DNA from: Streptomyces flavotricini
Lineage (GTDB): Bacteria; Actinomycetota; Actinomycetes; Streptomycetales; Streptomycetaceae
Length of the DNA: 64,000 bases
Assembly (NCBI RefSeq): GCF_020639365.1
Contig: NZ_JAINUL010000001.1
Coordinates: 702,547 to 766,546 of the forward strand
Direction: 5' to 3'
In this document: piece after piece, positions 42,498-50,777 of the stretch
Layout: each line of letters starts with the position of its first letter
Numbering within the stretch: the stretch's first letter is position 1
Made by a program: the position numbers and the translations under genes
Notes under the pieces: model-generated
Told to the model about the DNA's origin: nothing
Seen by the model: only the letters and a program-made list of their open reading frames with translations
Databases searched by the model: none

Positions 42498-42859
42498 TGC
42501 TGCTGAGCCTCCTGTACGGCGCCCTCTGCGTCCCCGGCGTGCTGCGGCTGCTCCGCGATGTCGTCGGCGAAGGGCCACTCCTCCATGCCCGCCTCGGCCG
42601 CCGCCCGCTCCCAGGGGTCGCCGAACTCCTCCTGGAGCATGCCGAGCTGGGCGAAGAGTTCGAGGGTCTGCCGGGCCGACTCCTCGTCGAGCCGCTGGAG
42701 GGCGAAGCCGACGTGGACGATGGCGTACTCGCCGACCTGGAGGTCCGGGAGGTACTCCAGGCACACCTCCTTGACCACGCCGCCGAAATCGACGGTCGCC
42801 ATGCGGGTGCCGTCCTTCTCCCCGATGTCAAGCACTCTGCCGGGTACCGCCAGGCACAT
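42494..42859 (-). CDS. hypC: Hydrogenase maturation chaperone HypC
   Basis: 121 residues. Starts [13 protein letters not shown], with Cys2 as the functional residue that binds iron and the hydrogenase large subunit precursor. [20 protein letters not shown] and [20 protein letters not shown] are typical. About 35 residues longer than usual at the C-terminus, with an acidic Gln-rich tail. It overlaps hypF by 32 nt and hypD by 4 nt. Confidence 0.96.
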   Translation of the reverse strand: MCLAVPGRVLDIGEKDGTRMATVDFGGVVKEVCLEYLPDLQVGEYAIVHVGFALQRLDEESARQTLELFAQLGMLQEEFGDPWERAAAEAGMEEWPFADDIAEQPQHAGDAEGAVQEAQQQ

Positions 42860-45215
42860 GGCCCTCTCCTTGCTGTGGGTGTCGCGGGGTACTGGCCGCC
42901 ACCATGAGCTGGCCGAGGGCCAGCCCCCCGTCGTTCGGCGGGACGCGGTGGTGGCGCAGAACGGTGAAGCCGCGCTCGCGCAGCAGGCGGGCGCAGGCGC
43001 TGGAGAGCACGGTGTTGGCGAAGACCCCGCCGCTCAGGGCGACGGTGTCGAGCCCGTGCCGCTCGCGCGCGAGGACGGCCAGCGTGCCCACGAGATCGGC
43101 GACGGCCGTGTGGAAGCGGGCGGCGATCAGCGCCTTGGGCTCGCCGGCCCGTACGTCGGCCACGACCGCCGCGAGCACGGGGGCCGCGTCGGCCGTGACC
43201 GGGCTCTCGCCGCCCCGTTCTCGCTCGCGCAGCGCGAAGGCGTAACCGCCGTCCGCCTCCGTCCCGCACCCGGCGAGGGCCGCGGACTCCAGCTCGACGG
43301 CGGCCTGGGCCTCGTACCCGGCATGGTGGCAGACGCCGGCCAGGGAGGAGACCGCGTCGAAGAGCCGGCCCATGCTGGAAGTCGGCACGCAGTGCAGGTT
43401 CCGATCCAACTGGCGGCGGAGCAGCCGTAGTTCCTCGGGCGGACAGGCCGCCGTACAGGGCAGGTCCGGGTCCCAGTCGAGCCCGGCGGCACGCAGATGG
43501 GACAGGGCCATCCGGTACGGCCGGTGCACGGCGGCATCACCGCCCGGCAGCGGGACGTAGGCGAGGTGCGCGAACCGGGTGTACCCCGCGTAGTCCGCGA
43601 GCAGCACCTCCCCGCCCCACACCGCGCCGTCGTCGCCGTATCCGGTGCCGTCGAACGCGACGCCGATCACCCTGCCGGCGCCGTCGTCCCGGCCGTGTTC
43701 GGCCATCGCGGACGCGATGTGCGCGTGGTGGTGCTGGACTCCGAGGACCGGGCGGCCGGCGGCCCGGGCGCGGACCAGGCGGCCGGAGCGGTAGCCGGGG
43801 TGCCGGTCCACGGCGAGCAGCCCGGGCGCGACGCCGGTGATGGACTCCAGCTGCTGCTGCGCGCGTTCGAAGGCGTACTGCGTGGCCAGGTCGTCCATGT
43901 CCCCGATGTGCGCCGACAGCCAGGCCTTGCGGCCCTCGCCGAGGCAGAAGGCGTTCTTGAGGTCGCCCCCGGCGGCCAGCGTGGCGGGTACGGACAGCGG
44001 GAGCGTGAGGGGCAGCGGGGCGTGGCCGCGGGAGCGGCGCAGGGTCAGCGCCTCGCCGTCGCAGACGCGCACGACGGAGTCGTCGCAGGGGACGTGGATG
44101 GGCCGGTCGTGGGTGAGCCAGGCGTCGGCGAGCCGGCCGAGCCGGTCCATGGCCTCGGTGTCGTCGGTGACGATGGGCTCGCCCGACAGGTTGCCGCTGG
44201 TCATGACGAGCAGCCGGGGTCCGGGCGGGTCGCCGGGCAGGCCGAGCAGCAGATGGTGCACGGGGGTGTACGGGAGCATGACGCCCAGGTCGGGACTGCC
44301 CGGGGCGACGGCGTCGGCGACGAACTCCTCCTCGGCGGCTCCCGGGCGGCGGCGCAGCAGGACGATGGGGCGGACCGGCCCGGTGAGCAGGGCCCGTTCG
44401 GCCGGGCCCAGGTGGACGAGGTGCTCGATGTCGGCGGGATCGCGGGCCATCAGGGCGAAGGGCTTGTCCCCGCGAGCCTTGCGGCGCCGCAGCTCGGCCA
44501 CGGCCCCGGCGTGCGCGGCGTCGCAGGCGAGGTGGTAGCCGCCGAGGCCCTTGACCGCGAGGATCGCCCCGCCGGCCAGCAGCCGGCGGGCCTCGGCCAC
44601 CGGGTCGGCGTCCGCCGCCTCGCGCGGCGGCGTACCGGCGAGCAGGCGCAGCCGGGGTCCGCAGGCGGGGCAGGCCACCGGCTGGGCGTGGAAGCGCCGG
44701 TCGGCGGGGTCGGCGTACTCCCGGGCGCAGTCCGGGCACATCGGGAAGGGGGCCATGGTCGTGTGCGCCCGGTCGTACGGCACCCCGGTGACGATGGTGA
44801 AGCGGGGGCCGCAGTGGGTGCAGGTGATGAAGGGGTGTCGGTGGCGCCGGTCGGCCGGATCGGCCAGCTCCGCCAGGCAGTCGGCGCAGGTGGCCACGTC
44901 CGGGGAGACGAGGGTGCGGGCGGGCCCGCCGGAACGGGAGGCGACGATGGTGAAGCCCGCGCCGCCGGAGACGGGCACCTCGTGGTGGTCGACGGCGTCG
45001 ACGACCGCCAGCGGCGGGGCGTCGGCCGCGAGCCGCTCGCAGAAGGCCGACACGTCCGCCGGGGCGCCTTCCACCTCGGCGACGACCCCCTCGGGGGTGT
45101 TGGTGACGTGCCCGGCGAGACCGAGTCCGGTCGCGCGGGTGTACACGTACGGCCGGAAGCCCACGCCCTGCACCACTCCGCGCACGACGACCCGGCGGCG
45201 CTCCACGGATTCCAT
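42828..45215 (-). CDS. hypF: Carbamoyltransferase HypF
   Basis: 795 residues. Uses carbamoyl phosphate and ATP to carbamoylate HypE, the first step to cyanide ligands. Domains in order: acylphosphatase (RRVVVRGVVQGVGFRPYVYT), two zinc fingers (CADCLAELADPADRRHRHPF with CTHCG; CPDCAREYADPADRRFHAQP with CPACG), YrdC (GGAILAVKGLGGYHLACDAA), and a Kae1-like domain with HHHAHIASAMAEHG and VIGVAFDGTGYGDDGAVWGG. Full length. ATG overlaps the hypB stop (TGATG). Confidence 0.97.
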   Translation of the reverse strand: MESVERRRVVVRGVVQGVGFRPYVYTRATGLGLAGHVTNTPEGVVAEVEGAPADVSAFCERLAADAPPLAVVDAVDHHEVPVSGGAGFTIVASRSGGPARTLVSPDVATCADCLAELADPADRRHRHPFITCTHCGPRFTIVTGVPYDRAHTTMAPFPMCPDCAREYADPADRRFHAQPVACPACGPRLRLLAGTPPREAADADPVAEARRLLAGGAILAVKGLGGYHLACDAAHAGAVAELRRRKARGDKPFALMARDPADIEHLVHLGPAERALLTGPVRPIVLLRRRPGAAEEEFVADAVAPGSPDLGVMLPYTPVHHLLLGLPGDPPGPRLLVMTSGNLSGEPIVTDDTEAMDRLGRLADAWLTHDRPIHVPCDDSVVRVCDGEALTLRRSRGHAPLPLTLPLSVPATLAAGGDLKNAFCLGEGRKAWLSAHIGDMDDLATQYAFERAQQQLESITGVAPGLLAVDRHPGYRSGRLVRARAAGRPVLGVQHHHAHIASAMAEHGRDDGAGRVIGVAFDGTGYGDDGAVWGGEVLLADYAGYTRFAHLAYVPLPGGDAAVHRPYRMALSHLRAAGLDWDPDLPCTAACPPEELRLLRRQLDRNLHCVPTSSMGRLFDAVSSLAGVCHHAGYEAQAAVELESAALAGCGTEADGGYAFALRERERGGESPVTADAAPVLAAVVADVRAGEPKALIAARFHTAVADLVGTLAVLARERHGLDTVALSGGVFANTVLSSACARLLRERGFTVLRHHRVPPNDGGLALGQLMVAASTPRHPQQGEGHVPGGTRQSA

Positions 45216-46162
45216 CAGCGGGTCGGCACCACGCCGGAGTGCGGGTGTACGGCCCGGGAGGCGGAGCCGGGACCGTGGTGGCCGGGACCGGTACCGGGAC
45301 CCGGACCGTGGTCGTGACCGGGACCGTGTTCATGGCCCGGACCGTGGCCGGCGCCGGGTGCGTGGTGGCGCCCGGGCCCGTGGCCGGGTGAGTGGTCGTG
45401 GCCGGGCCCGTGGTCGTGGTCGGGCCCGTGGTCGTGGTCGGGGGTCGCCGTGTGGTGATGGTGGTGTGCGGAGGGCTGTCGTGCCATGACGGGGGCGTGC
45501 ACCGGGCCTCCGGAGCCGACCGCCAGCGCGCGGTCGAGCAGGACGCCCCCGCCCTCGCCGCGGCGGGCCGAGGTCAGCACCACCTCCACCCCCGGGTTGA
45601 CCTGCTGGACGTGCGCGCGGAAGGCCGCCTCGTCGAACTCGACGGCCTGCGCGATGTCCGACTTCGTCACGACGACGAGCTGGGCCAGTCCGTACGCCGT
45701 CGGGTACTTGAGCGGCTTGTCCTCCCCCTCCGTCACCGAGGCGAGGACGACCCGCAGTGATTCGCCGAGGTCGTACGAGGCGGGGCAGACGAGGTTGCCG
45801 ACGTTCTCCACGAACAGGATCCGGGTGTCCTCGGGCAGCCAGCCGTCGAGGTGCCGTCCGAGCATCGCGGCCTCCAGGTGGCAGAGCCCGTCGGTGAGCA
45901 CCTGCTTGACGGGAACCCCCGAACGGGCCAGCCTCAGCGCGTCGTTCTCGGTGGCGAGGTCGGCGGTGAGGGCCGCGACCGGTACGCCGCGCTCGCGCGC
46001 CAGGCCGAGTTCGCGCTCCAGCAGGGCGGTCTTCCCGCTGCCCGGGCTGGACAGCAGGTTGACCACCGTGGTGCCGCGGGCGGTGAGTTCGGTGCGCAGG
46101 GCGTGCGCGGCCGATTCGTTCTTGGCGAGGACCGCCTGCTTCAGGTCGACCACACGGCACAT
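45215..46162 (-). CDS. hypB: Hydrogenase nickel-incorporation GTPase HypB with C-terminal His-rich tail
   Basis: 315 residues. G domain with P-loop SSPGSGKT (38-45), NKxD-type VVVTKSDIAQ and the metal site GLCHLE (Cys94-His95) plus ENVGNLVCP (Cys126). GTP hydrolysis drives nickel delivery to the large subunit together with HypA. Unlike most HypB proteins, where the His-rich stretch is N-terminal, here it follows the G domain: residues 233-308 hold about 23 histidines in GPDHDHGPGHDH-like units. The N-terminus is short (MCRVVDLKQAVLAKN) and lacks the CxxCGC nickel motif. It is 3 nt after hypA. Confidence 0.95.
   Translation of the reverse strand: MCRVVDLKQAVLAKNESAAHALRTELTARGTTVVNLLSSPGSGKTALLERELGLARERGVPVAALTADLATENDALRLARSGVPVKQVLTDGLCHLEAAMLGRHLDGWLPEDTRILFVENVGNLVCPASYDLGESLRVVLASVTEGEDKPLKYPTAYGLAQLVVVTKSDIAQAVEFDEAAFRAHVQQVNPGVEVVLTSARRGEGGGVLLDRALAVGSGGPVHAPVMARQPSAHHHHHTATPDHDHGPDHDHGPGHDHSPGHGPGRHHAPGAGHGPGHEHGPGHDHGPGPGTGPGHHGPGSASRAVHPHSGVVPTR
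45290..45450. repeat. Imperfect tandem repeats encoding the HypB histidine tail
   Basis: Units built on CGGGCCCGTGGTCGTGGT recur with 12-18 bp periodicity on the plus strand. They encode Gly-Pro-Asp-His-Asp-His-type peptides on the minus strand and could vary in length between strains. Confidence 0.6.
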
Positions 46163-46165
46163 GGT

Positions 46166-46573
46166 TCAGTGCTCCTCGGAGATCGGTTCGCGGGTGGGGG
46201 CCGGAGGCCGGACGCGGTCGGGTCCGTCCTCCCAGTGCACGCTGAGGATCTGCAGCTCGCGCCCGGTGAGCAGTTCGACGTCCGCGGCCTCCCCGCAGCC
46301 GGGGCAGACCAGCCGGGGCGGCATGCCGACCGCCCAGTCGCCCGTACAGGAACGGCAGTGGGCACGGGCGGCGACCGGCTCGGTCACGAGCTCGGCACCT
46401 TCCAGGAGCGTCCCCGCACAGGCGAGTTCGAAGCAGAAGGCGAGTGCGTCGGGCACCACCCCGGCCAGTTCTCCGACTTGGAGCCGGACCGAGGTGACGG
46501 CGGTCGCGCCGTCGGCCTCGGCGGCCTCCTCCACCTGGCCCACCACGGCCATGGCGATCGACATCTCGTGCAT
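46166..46573 (-). CDS. hypA: Hydrogenase nickel chaperone HypA
   Basis: 135 residues. Nickel-binding N-terminus MHEMSIA (Met1, His2), RLQVGELAGVVPDALAFCFE, and the zinc site CRSCTGDW with CPGCGEAADV (two CxxC). Works with HypB to insert nickel. First gene of the hypABFCDE block, separated by 156 nt from the DUF6893 gene; I saw no clear promoter or terminator in this gap, so the block may be read from the upstream structural operon. Confidence 0.96.
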   Translation of the reverse strand: MHEMSIAMAVVGQVEEAAEADGATAVTSVRLQVGELAGVVPDALAFCFELACAGTLLEGAELVTEPVAARAHCRSCTGDWAVGMPPRLVCPGCGEAADVELLTGRELQILSVHWEDGPDRVRPPAPTREPISEEH

Positions 46574-46729
46574 GGGACTCCGTCCTGCCGGGCCTCATTA
46601 GACCGGCCTGCGCCGTACGGGGCGCTCGGGCACGCCGACGCGCCGACGCCCCGTACGCCATTCGGGCGCCGGGGCGGTCGCACGTCAGGGATCACACGGA
46701 TCGCGGTCACCGGCCGGCGGGTGAGCGGG

Positions 46730-46834
46730 TCACATGCGGCGGATCTTCAGATAGCGCCGGATGTCGGGGAGCACCACGCCCAGCGCGCAGGCGAGGACGG
46801 CGGCGGCCGCGCCGACGATGATGGCCTTCTTCAT
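46730..46834 (-). CDS. DUF6893-type small membrane protein
   Basis: 34 residues: KKAIIVGAAAAVLACALGVV forms one membrane helix and LPDIRRYLKIRRM a basic cytosolic tail. This matches tiny DUF6893 proteins found with group 1h hydrogenases. ATG at 46834 has GGAG 5 nt upstream and overlaps the stop of a 7-codon leader. It may anchor the hydrogenase or a maturation factor at the membrane; this is inference from the location. Confidence 0.75.
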   Translation of the reverse strand: MKKAIIVGAAAAVLACALGVVLPDIRRYLKIRRM

Positions 46835-46854
46835 GGGTTCTCCTCGGTTGGCAT
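46831..46854 (-). other. Seven-codon leader ORF with duplicated ribosome site
   Basis: The 14-bp sequence GAGGAGAACCCATG occurs twice, 20 bp apart (46865-46852 and 46845-46832). The first ATG reads MPTEENP and stops in an ATGA overlap with the DUF6893 start, so the second ribosome site lies inside the leader. It could couple or throttle translation, or be an accidental duplication. Confidence 0.4.
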
Positions 46855-46863
46855 GGGTTCTCC

Positions 46864-47394
46864 TCAGGTGGCGGTGGCGTTGCGTTCTTGGTCGAGCAGT
46901 TCCTCGTCCCGGCTCAGGACCAGGTCCAGGACCATCCGCACGGCCTCCGGTACGGCTGCGGCCACCGGCGCGCTCAGGCCGATGCCCTCCTCCAGGGAGC
47001 CGGGTTCGCATCCGACGACCCAGATCCGCCGGGGCGGCGCGGTGCCGGTTCCGGCGCACAGGGTCTCCAGCAGGGCGAGCACCGCGTCGGGGGACATCTG
47101 GTGCCCGTCGAGCACCGGGCTCTGCGGGGCGAGGGTGCCGGGCTCGGCGGCCTCGATGAGGTACAGGGTGCCGGGGGCTCCGCCGCGGGCGGTGGCGTCC
47201 ACCAGGACGAGCGTGTCGTAGCCGTCGAGGAGCTGGTAGGCGAGGTGGACCCCGCGCACGCCGATGTCCACCACCTCGACGTGCCCGGGCAGCCCGTGGC
47301 CGGGGTCGGCCAGCCTCCTGGCGGTCTCCACGCCGAAGCCGTCGTCGCCGAGGAAGACGTTGCCGATGCCGGCGATCAGGATGCGGCCGTTCAC
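46864..47394 (-). CDS. Hydrogenase maturation protease (HyaD/HupD type)
   Basis: 176 residues. Nickel-dependent endopeptidase that removes the C-terminal tail of the large subunit once the NiFe site is complete. Metal-binding acids: Glu and Asp in AGIGNVFLGDDGFGVETARR (GNxxxxDDGxG), Asp near VVDIGVRGVHLAYQLLDGYD and His in DGHQMSPDAVLALL. GTG start overlapping the stop of the upstream gene (GTGA). Its target is the large subunit at 50774, whose precursor has 23 residues after the last active-site histidine. Confidence 0.94.
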   Translation of the reverse strand: MNGRILIAGIGNVFLGDDGFGVETARRLADPGHGLPGHVEVVDIGVRGVHLAYQLLDGYDTLVLVDATARGGAPGTLYLIEAAEPGTLAPQSPVLDGHQMSPDAVLALLETLCAGTGTAPPRRIWVVGCEPGSLEEGIGLSAPVAAAVPEAVRMVLDLVLSRDEELLDQERNATAT

Positions 47395-48875
47395 GCGCCC
47401 TCCAGGGGGGCCACCTCGTCGGGCTGGAAGTAGAGGAACCGGCCCTGTTCGCGCCGGATGTCGGCGCCCGGGTCCCCTTCGACGGTGACGGCGAGGTGCA
47501 CTCCGCCGTCCACGTCGTGGAGTACGGCCTCGACCCGGGCGGCGGCGCCCTGCAGGAACAGGTCCTGGGCGTCGGTGCGCCGCAGTCCCGGGCGCAGGAC
47601 CACGCGGCTGCCGGGGCCCACCGAGGTCCCGTCGATCAGGATCCGGTCGCGGGCCGGATCGGCGGGATCGGCGTGGGCCGGGTCCCACCAGGGGGTGTCC
47701 GGTTTGAACACGGCGTCCTCGTCGAAGAGTTCGGCGAAGGAATCGGGGGTGGCCGCGCCGGGGTCGGTGATCTCGCGCAGCGCCCGGACGGCGCCGTGCA
47801 GGCGTTCCAGCACCTCGGGCGGCATGGTCTCGGCGAGGTCGATGACGGCGGCCGCGCGGGGATCGGTGCCGCGGGCCTCCCGCTTCTCCTGGTCGGTCAG
47901 GGCCGCCGTGCGCAGGGCGAGGATCTCGTCGATCTCGGTGGCGTCGTACATGGCCCCGATGCTCTCGGGGGCGATGCCGGGGTGGTCCTCCAGGATGATC
48001 GGCGAGGACAGGACCACGTCGCTGCTGCCCGGTTCGCCGGCGAGGACGGGCCAGGTGTGCCGGTTGGCGCAGGTGGCTACGGAGGCTTTGGCCCACTCGG
48101 GCGGGTCGGTCATGGAGAGGAAGGATCCGGCGCTGAGACCGAGCAGCAGGTGGGCCGCCACCAGTGAGCGCGGCAGGGCGGCATCGCGCTCCGCGCCCCC
48201 GGTCGCGTCGGCTCCCCCGGCCACGTCCGCTCTCCCGGTCGCACCGGCTCCCCCGGCGGTGTCCGCGCCCGGGGTCCAATCGCTCGCGTTCTCGACCACG
48301 ACCGTGAGCTTGAACGCCCGGTACGGGACGTCCAGGTGCTCCGCGCGCAGCCGCAGCACGCCGTCGGCCCGCTCGGTGCGCCGGACCAGCCTGCCCACCT
48401 CGCGGCCGTCGGCGCCGAGCACGGGCTCGGTCTCCTCGCGGGCGGGCCGGACGAAGGGCAGGCAGACCTCGCCCTCCTCCAACTCTTGGACGGGAACGGT
48501 CATTTCGACCCGCTCCTCGGTCCCCTCGTCCCAGGGGACCAGGACCCGGTCGGGCAGGTGCAGTTCGGGCACGGCCGCGAACGAACCGTCCGCGCGGGCC
48601 TCTTCGACCGTACGCCGCTGCGCGTGCAGGAAGCGCAGCTCCACGGCGAGGGTGGCCGCGCCCCGGGGTTCCATGACCACCTCGGTGCGCTGGAAGGAGT
48701 GCTCGCCGTGCGCGGGCCCCCACGCGGGCGGGACCAGCACGCCGAACTGCCAGCGCAGCCGGTTCTTCGCCGCCGAGGCCCGGTACGGGTAGAGGACGTA
48801 ACCCTCGAAGAGGACGGCGTCGGCCACCTGCCGGGCGAGGGCGAAGCGTGATGCCGGCAGGGCCGTCGTGGTCAT
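47391..48875 (-). CDS. Unknown conserved protein of group 1h hydrogenase loci
   Basis: 494 residues, no recognised domain. The N-terminal half is rich in beta-type sequence (LFEGYVLYPYRASAAKNRLR, FGVLVPPAWGPAHGEHSFQR); a Gly/Ala/Asp/Thr-rich linker runs over residues 201-230. The C-terminal half has HTWPVLAGEPGSSDVVLSSP, PIILEDHPGIAPESIGAMYD and TDPRAAAVIDLAETMPPEV. No cysteine cluster beyond a single VATCANRHTW. ATG 48875 overlaps the DUF6084 stop (ATGA), and the protease GTG overlaps its own stop. Coupling on both sides argues for a specific role in assembly of this hydrogenase. Confidence 0.75.
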   Translation of the reverse strand: MTTTALPASRFALARQVADAVLFEGYVLYPYRASAAKNRLRWQFGVLVPPAWGPAHGEHSFQRTEVVMEPRGAATLAVELRFLHAQRRTVEEARADGSFAAVPELHLPDRVLVPWDEGTEERVEMTVPVQELEEGEVCLPFVRPAREETEPVLGADGREVGRLVRRTERADGVLRLRAEHLDVPYRAFKLTVVVENASDWTPGADTAGGAGATGRADVAGGADATGGAERDAALPRSLVAAHLLLGLSAGSFLSMTDPPEWAKASVATCANRHTWPVLAGEPGSSDVVLSSPIILEDHPGIAPESIGAMYDATEIDEILALRTAALTDQEKREARGTDPRAAAVIDLAETMPPEVLERLHGAVRALREITDPGAATPDSFAELFDEDAVFKPDTPWWDPAHADPADPARDRILIDGTSVGPGSRVVLRPGLRRTDAQDLFLQGAAARVEAVLHDVDGGVHLAVTVEGDPGADIRREQGRFLYFQPDEVAPLEGA

Positions 48876-49573
48876 GGCGCGGTCCTCTCGGCGGCCCGCG
48901 GCAGTACGGCGCCGGCCCAGGCGGGGTCGGGGGGCGGCGGCTCGGCCGTCGACGCCGCGTCCAGCAGGCTCCGTACGGTCGCCTCCCAGGAGGCGAGCGC
49001 GTGACGGGAGCGGTAGGCGAGCAGGTCGGCCATGGTGTCGCGGGGCAGTCGCAGCCAGCCGCAGCCGGGGAAGTGCTGCTCGACCATCTCGTGCCACACC
49101 TCGGCGGGCATCTTGAACGGGGCTTCGCGGTCCCAGGGAACGGGTTCCACCTGGAAGCCTCCGGCGCCGGTGAAGGCCGTGCCGGAGAACAGCATGAGCA
49201 GCGGCGCTTCGCCCTCCTCCAGGGCGCTGAGGTAGCGGCCCGAGGCGATGTCCATGTCGTACGAGCACGGCACGACGACATCGGTCTCGGTCTCCCCGGT
49301 GAAGCTGGGGACCATCACCGAGACCTGGGCGAACTGGAGGGGCTGGAGGGTGTTCCCCCAGCGGGCCCGCTCGCCGAACAGGTCGTGCAGCGCCGCCGCT
49401 TCGCCCGTGCCGTAGCCGCGCCGGGCCGGCTCGATGCGGATCTGGCAGCGCAGCGCGAGCGCGTGGACGCGCTTGTCCGGGGCGGTGGTGATGCGCAGTC
49501 GGAAGACGAGGGTCGGGCCGGCCGCGTACGGGTCGGCGCGCACCCCGGTGCAGGCGAAGGCGAAGTCGGTCAC
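48872..49573 (-). CDS. DUF6084 family protein
   Basis: 233 residues: DFAFACTGVRADPYAAGPTL, ALRCQIRIEPARRGYGTGEA, FGERARWGNTLQPLQFAQVS, VVVPCSYDMDIASGRYLSAL and MPAEVWHEMVEQHFPGCGWL. Recognised as DUF6084, which I know only from high-affinity hydrogenase loci of actinobacteria. The function is unknown; it is soluble and beta-rich. GTG start overlaps the DUF5947 stop. Confidence 0.8.
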   Translation of the reverse strand: MTDFAFACTGVRADPYAAGPTLVFRLRITTAPDKRVHALALRCQIRIEPARRGYGTGEAAALHDLFGERARWGNTLQPLQFAQVSVMVPSFTGETETDVVVPCSYDMDIASGRYLSALEEGEAPLLMLFSGTAFTGAGGFQVEPVPWDREAPFKMPAEVWHEMVEQHFPGCGWLRLPRDTMADLLAYRSRHALASWEATVRSLLDAASTAEPPPPDPAWAGAVLPRAAERTAP

Positions 49574-50259
49574 GACCGTCCCTCCCCCGCCCCCGCCGGG
49601 ACCTTGGCCCGGCGCTCCACCTGGGCGAAGAAGGCGTTCAGCGCGGCGCGGGCCTCGGCCCCGCCGTCGAAGCCCTGCCACAGCAGCCGCATCCGCCCCA
49701 CCAGCTCGTAGCAGATGTCGATGGGCACGAGGTAGCACTCGGTGCGGCCCTCGGTCCGGCGCAGCAGCAGCGCCTCCACGTCGGGTTCGAGCAGCGCGGC
49801 GAGCGCGCCGCCGCCGAGCACGTTCTGCCAGGTGGCCGGGTCCAGTTCGCTTTCGGTGGCGCCGGCCGGGCTCGGGTAGAGCGCGACCAGCCGGTCGAGG
49901 GCGGCGTTGCGGAAGAAGAAGGCGACCCCGACCGGGATCTGCAGCTGCTCCCAAGCCCCCTCGCCGAGCCGGTGGTCCGGGTCGGTGAGGTAGCGGTCGG
50001 GCACGGCGCGGAAGCGCCCGGTGGCGGCGCCGGGCCGGTCGAACAGCAGGGCGCAGGCGGTGCAGGCGCAGACCAGCGCCCGCTTCTCGACCTCCACGAG
50101 GTGGCGGTGGCCGTCCTCGGGGACCGCCACTGCGCACAGCTCGCAGCGCTCGGGGCGGGGCGGCCGGGGCCCGGTGAACCGGCGCAGGCCGCGCTGGCCG
50201 CGCAGCCCGGCGGAGCCGGTGCCCGGCTCCGCCGTCTCAAAGGGGTGCGCCGCGTTCAC
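49570..50259 (-). CDS. DUF5947 family protein with paired CxxC motifs
   Basis: 229 residues. CELCAVAVPEDGHRHLVEVE and LVCACTACALLFDRPGAATG give two CxxC pairs likely to bind zinc or iron; relatives have the same layout. Then YLTDPDHRLGEGAWEQLQIP, FFFRNAALDRLVALYPSPAG and DICYELVGRMRLLWQGFDGG. DUF5947 always accompanies group 1h hydrogenases, role unknown. GTG start overlapping the NifU-like stop (GTGA). Confidence 0.82.
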   Translation of the reverse strand: MNAAHPFETAEPGTGSAGLRGQRGLRRFTGPRPPRPERCELCAVAVPEDGHRHLVEVEKRALVCACTACALLFDRPGAATGRFRAVPDRYLTDPDHRLGEGAWEQLQIPVGVAFFFRNAALDRLVALYPSPAGATESELDPATWQNVLGGGALAALLEPDVEALLLRRTEGRTECYLVPIDICYELVGRMRLLWQGFDGGAEARAALNAFFAQVERRAKVPAGAGEGRS

Positions 50260-50777
50260 CGGGCCCGCGCCGGGGCCTGCGGGCGGGTGCCGATCTGGAG
50301 CAGCGGCGGGGTCGGTTCGGCCGCTTCGAGCTCCACCGAGGTCACCTCGGGTGCGAAGCAGGCCAGGGCGTCCTCGACGCTCCGCGGCACGGCGTCCCCG
50401 CCGGAACCGCAGCCGCAGCCACCGCCCGGCGCGGACCGCAGGCGCAGCACGCCGGTGGCCGCGTCGAAGCCGACCAGCTCCACCGGGTCCCGTACGGACT
50501 CCAGGGCCCGGGCGATCCGGGTGTGCACGTCCTCCGGGTGCAGGTCGTGCAGGGCGAGCAGGCTCGCGACGAGCTCGTCGTCCAGCAGCCCGCCGAGGCG
50601 CTCCACTCCGAGCCGCTCCACGATCCGGGCGAGCCCGGCCCCGTAGAAGTCCATGAGCACGCGCACCAGTTCCTCGGCCGCGGCGCAGGCCCCGCGGTCG
50701 CCCGAGGCGGCCAGCCGGTCCAGGACCTCGTCCACCCGCCGGCCCGCCTCGCGGGCGTCGGTCACCGTCACGCTCAT
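50256..50777 (-). CDS. NifU-like protein of the hydrogenase operon
   Basis: 173 residues. The C-terminal half resembles the NifU scaffold domain (VHTRIARALESVRDPVELVG, RSVEDALACFAPEVTSVELE), but the cluster-binding loop is GGGCGCGSGG, i.e. Cys121 and Cys123 as CxC rather than the normal CxxC. The N-terminal half is helical (DEVLDRLAASGDRGACAAAE) and does not match known NifU parts. It may deliver Fe-S clusters to the small subunit. ATG overlaps the large-subunit stop (ATGA). Confidence 0.82.
   Translation of the reverse strand: MSVTVTDAREAGRRVDEVLDRLAASGDRGACAAAEELVRVLMDFYGAGLARIVERLGVERLGGLLDDELVASLLALHDLHPEDVHTRIARALESVRDPVELVGFDAATGVLRLRSAPGGGCGCGSGGDAVPRSVEDALACFAPEVTSVELEAAEPTPPLLQIGTRPQAPARAR

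Noticed and set aside
45290..45450. Repeats that might be a small CRISPR or direct-repeat array
   Set aside because: The units are imperfect, in phase with codons and encode the histidine tail of HypB; no unique spacers.
40382..46601. Several long plus-strand frames across the hyp genes
   Set aside because: All are antisense shadows of hypE, hypD, hypF, hypB and hypA, which have unmistakable family motifs.
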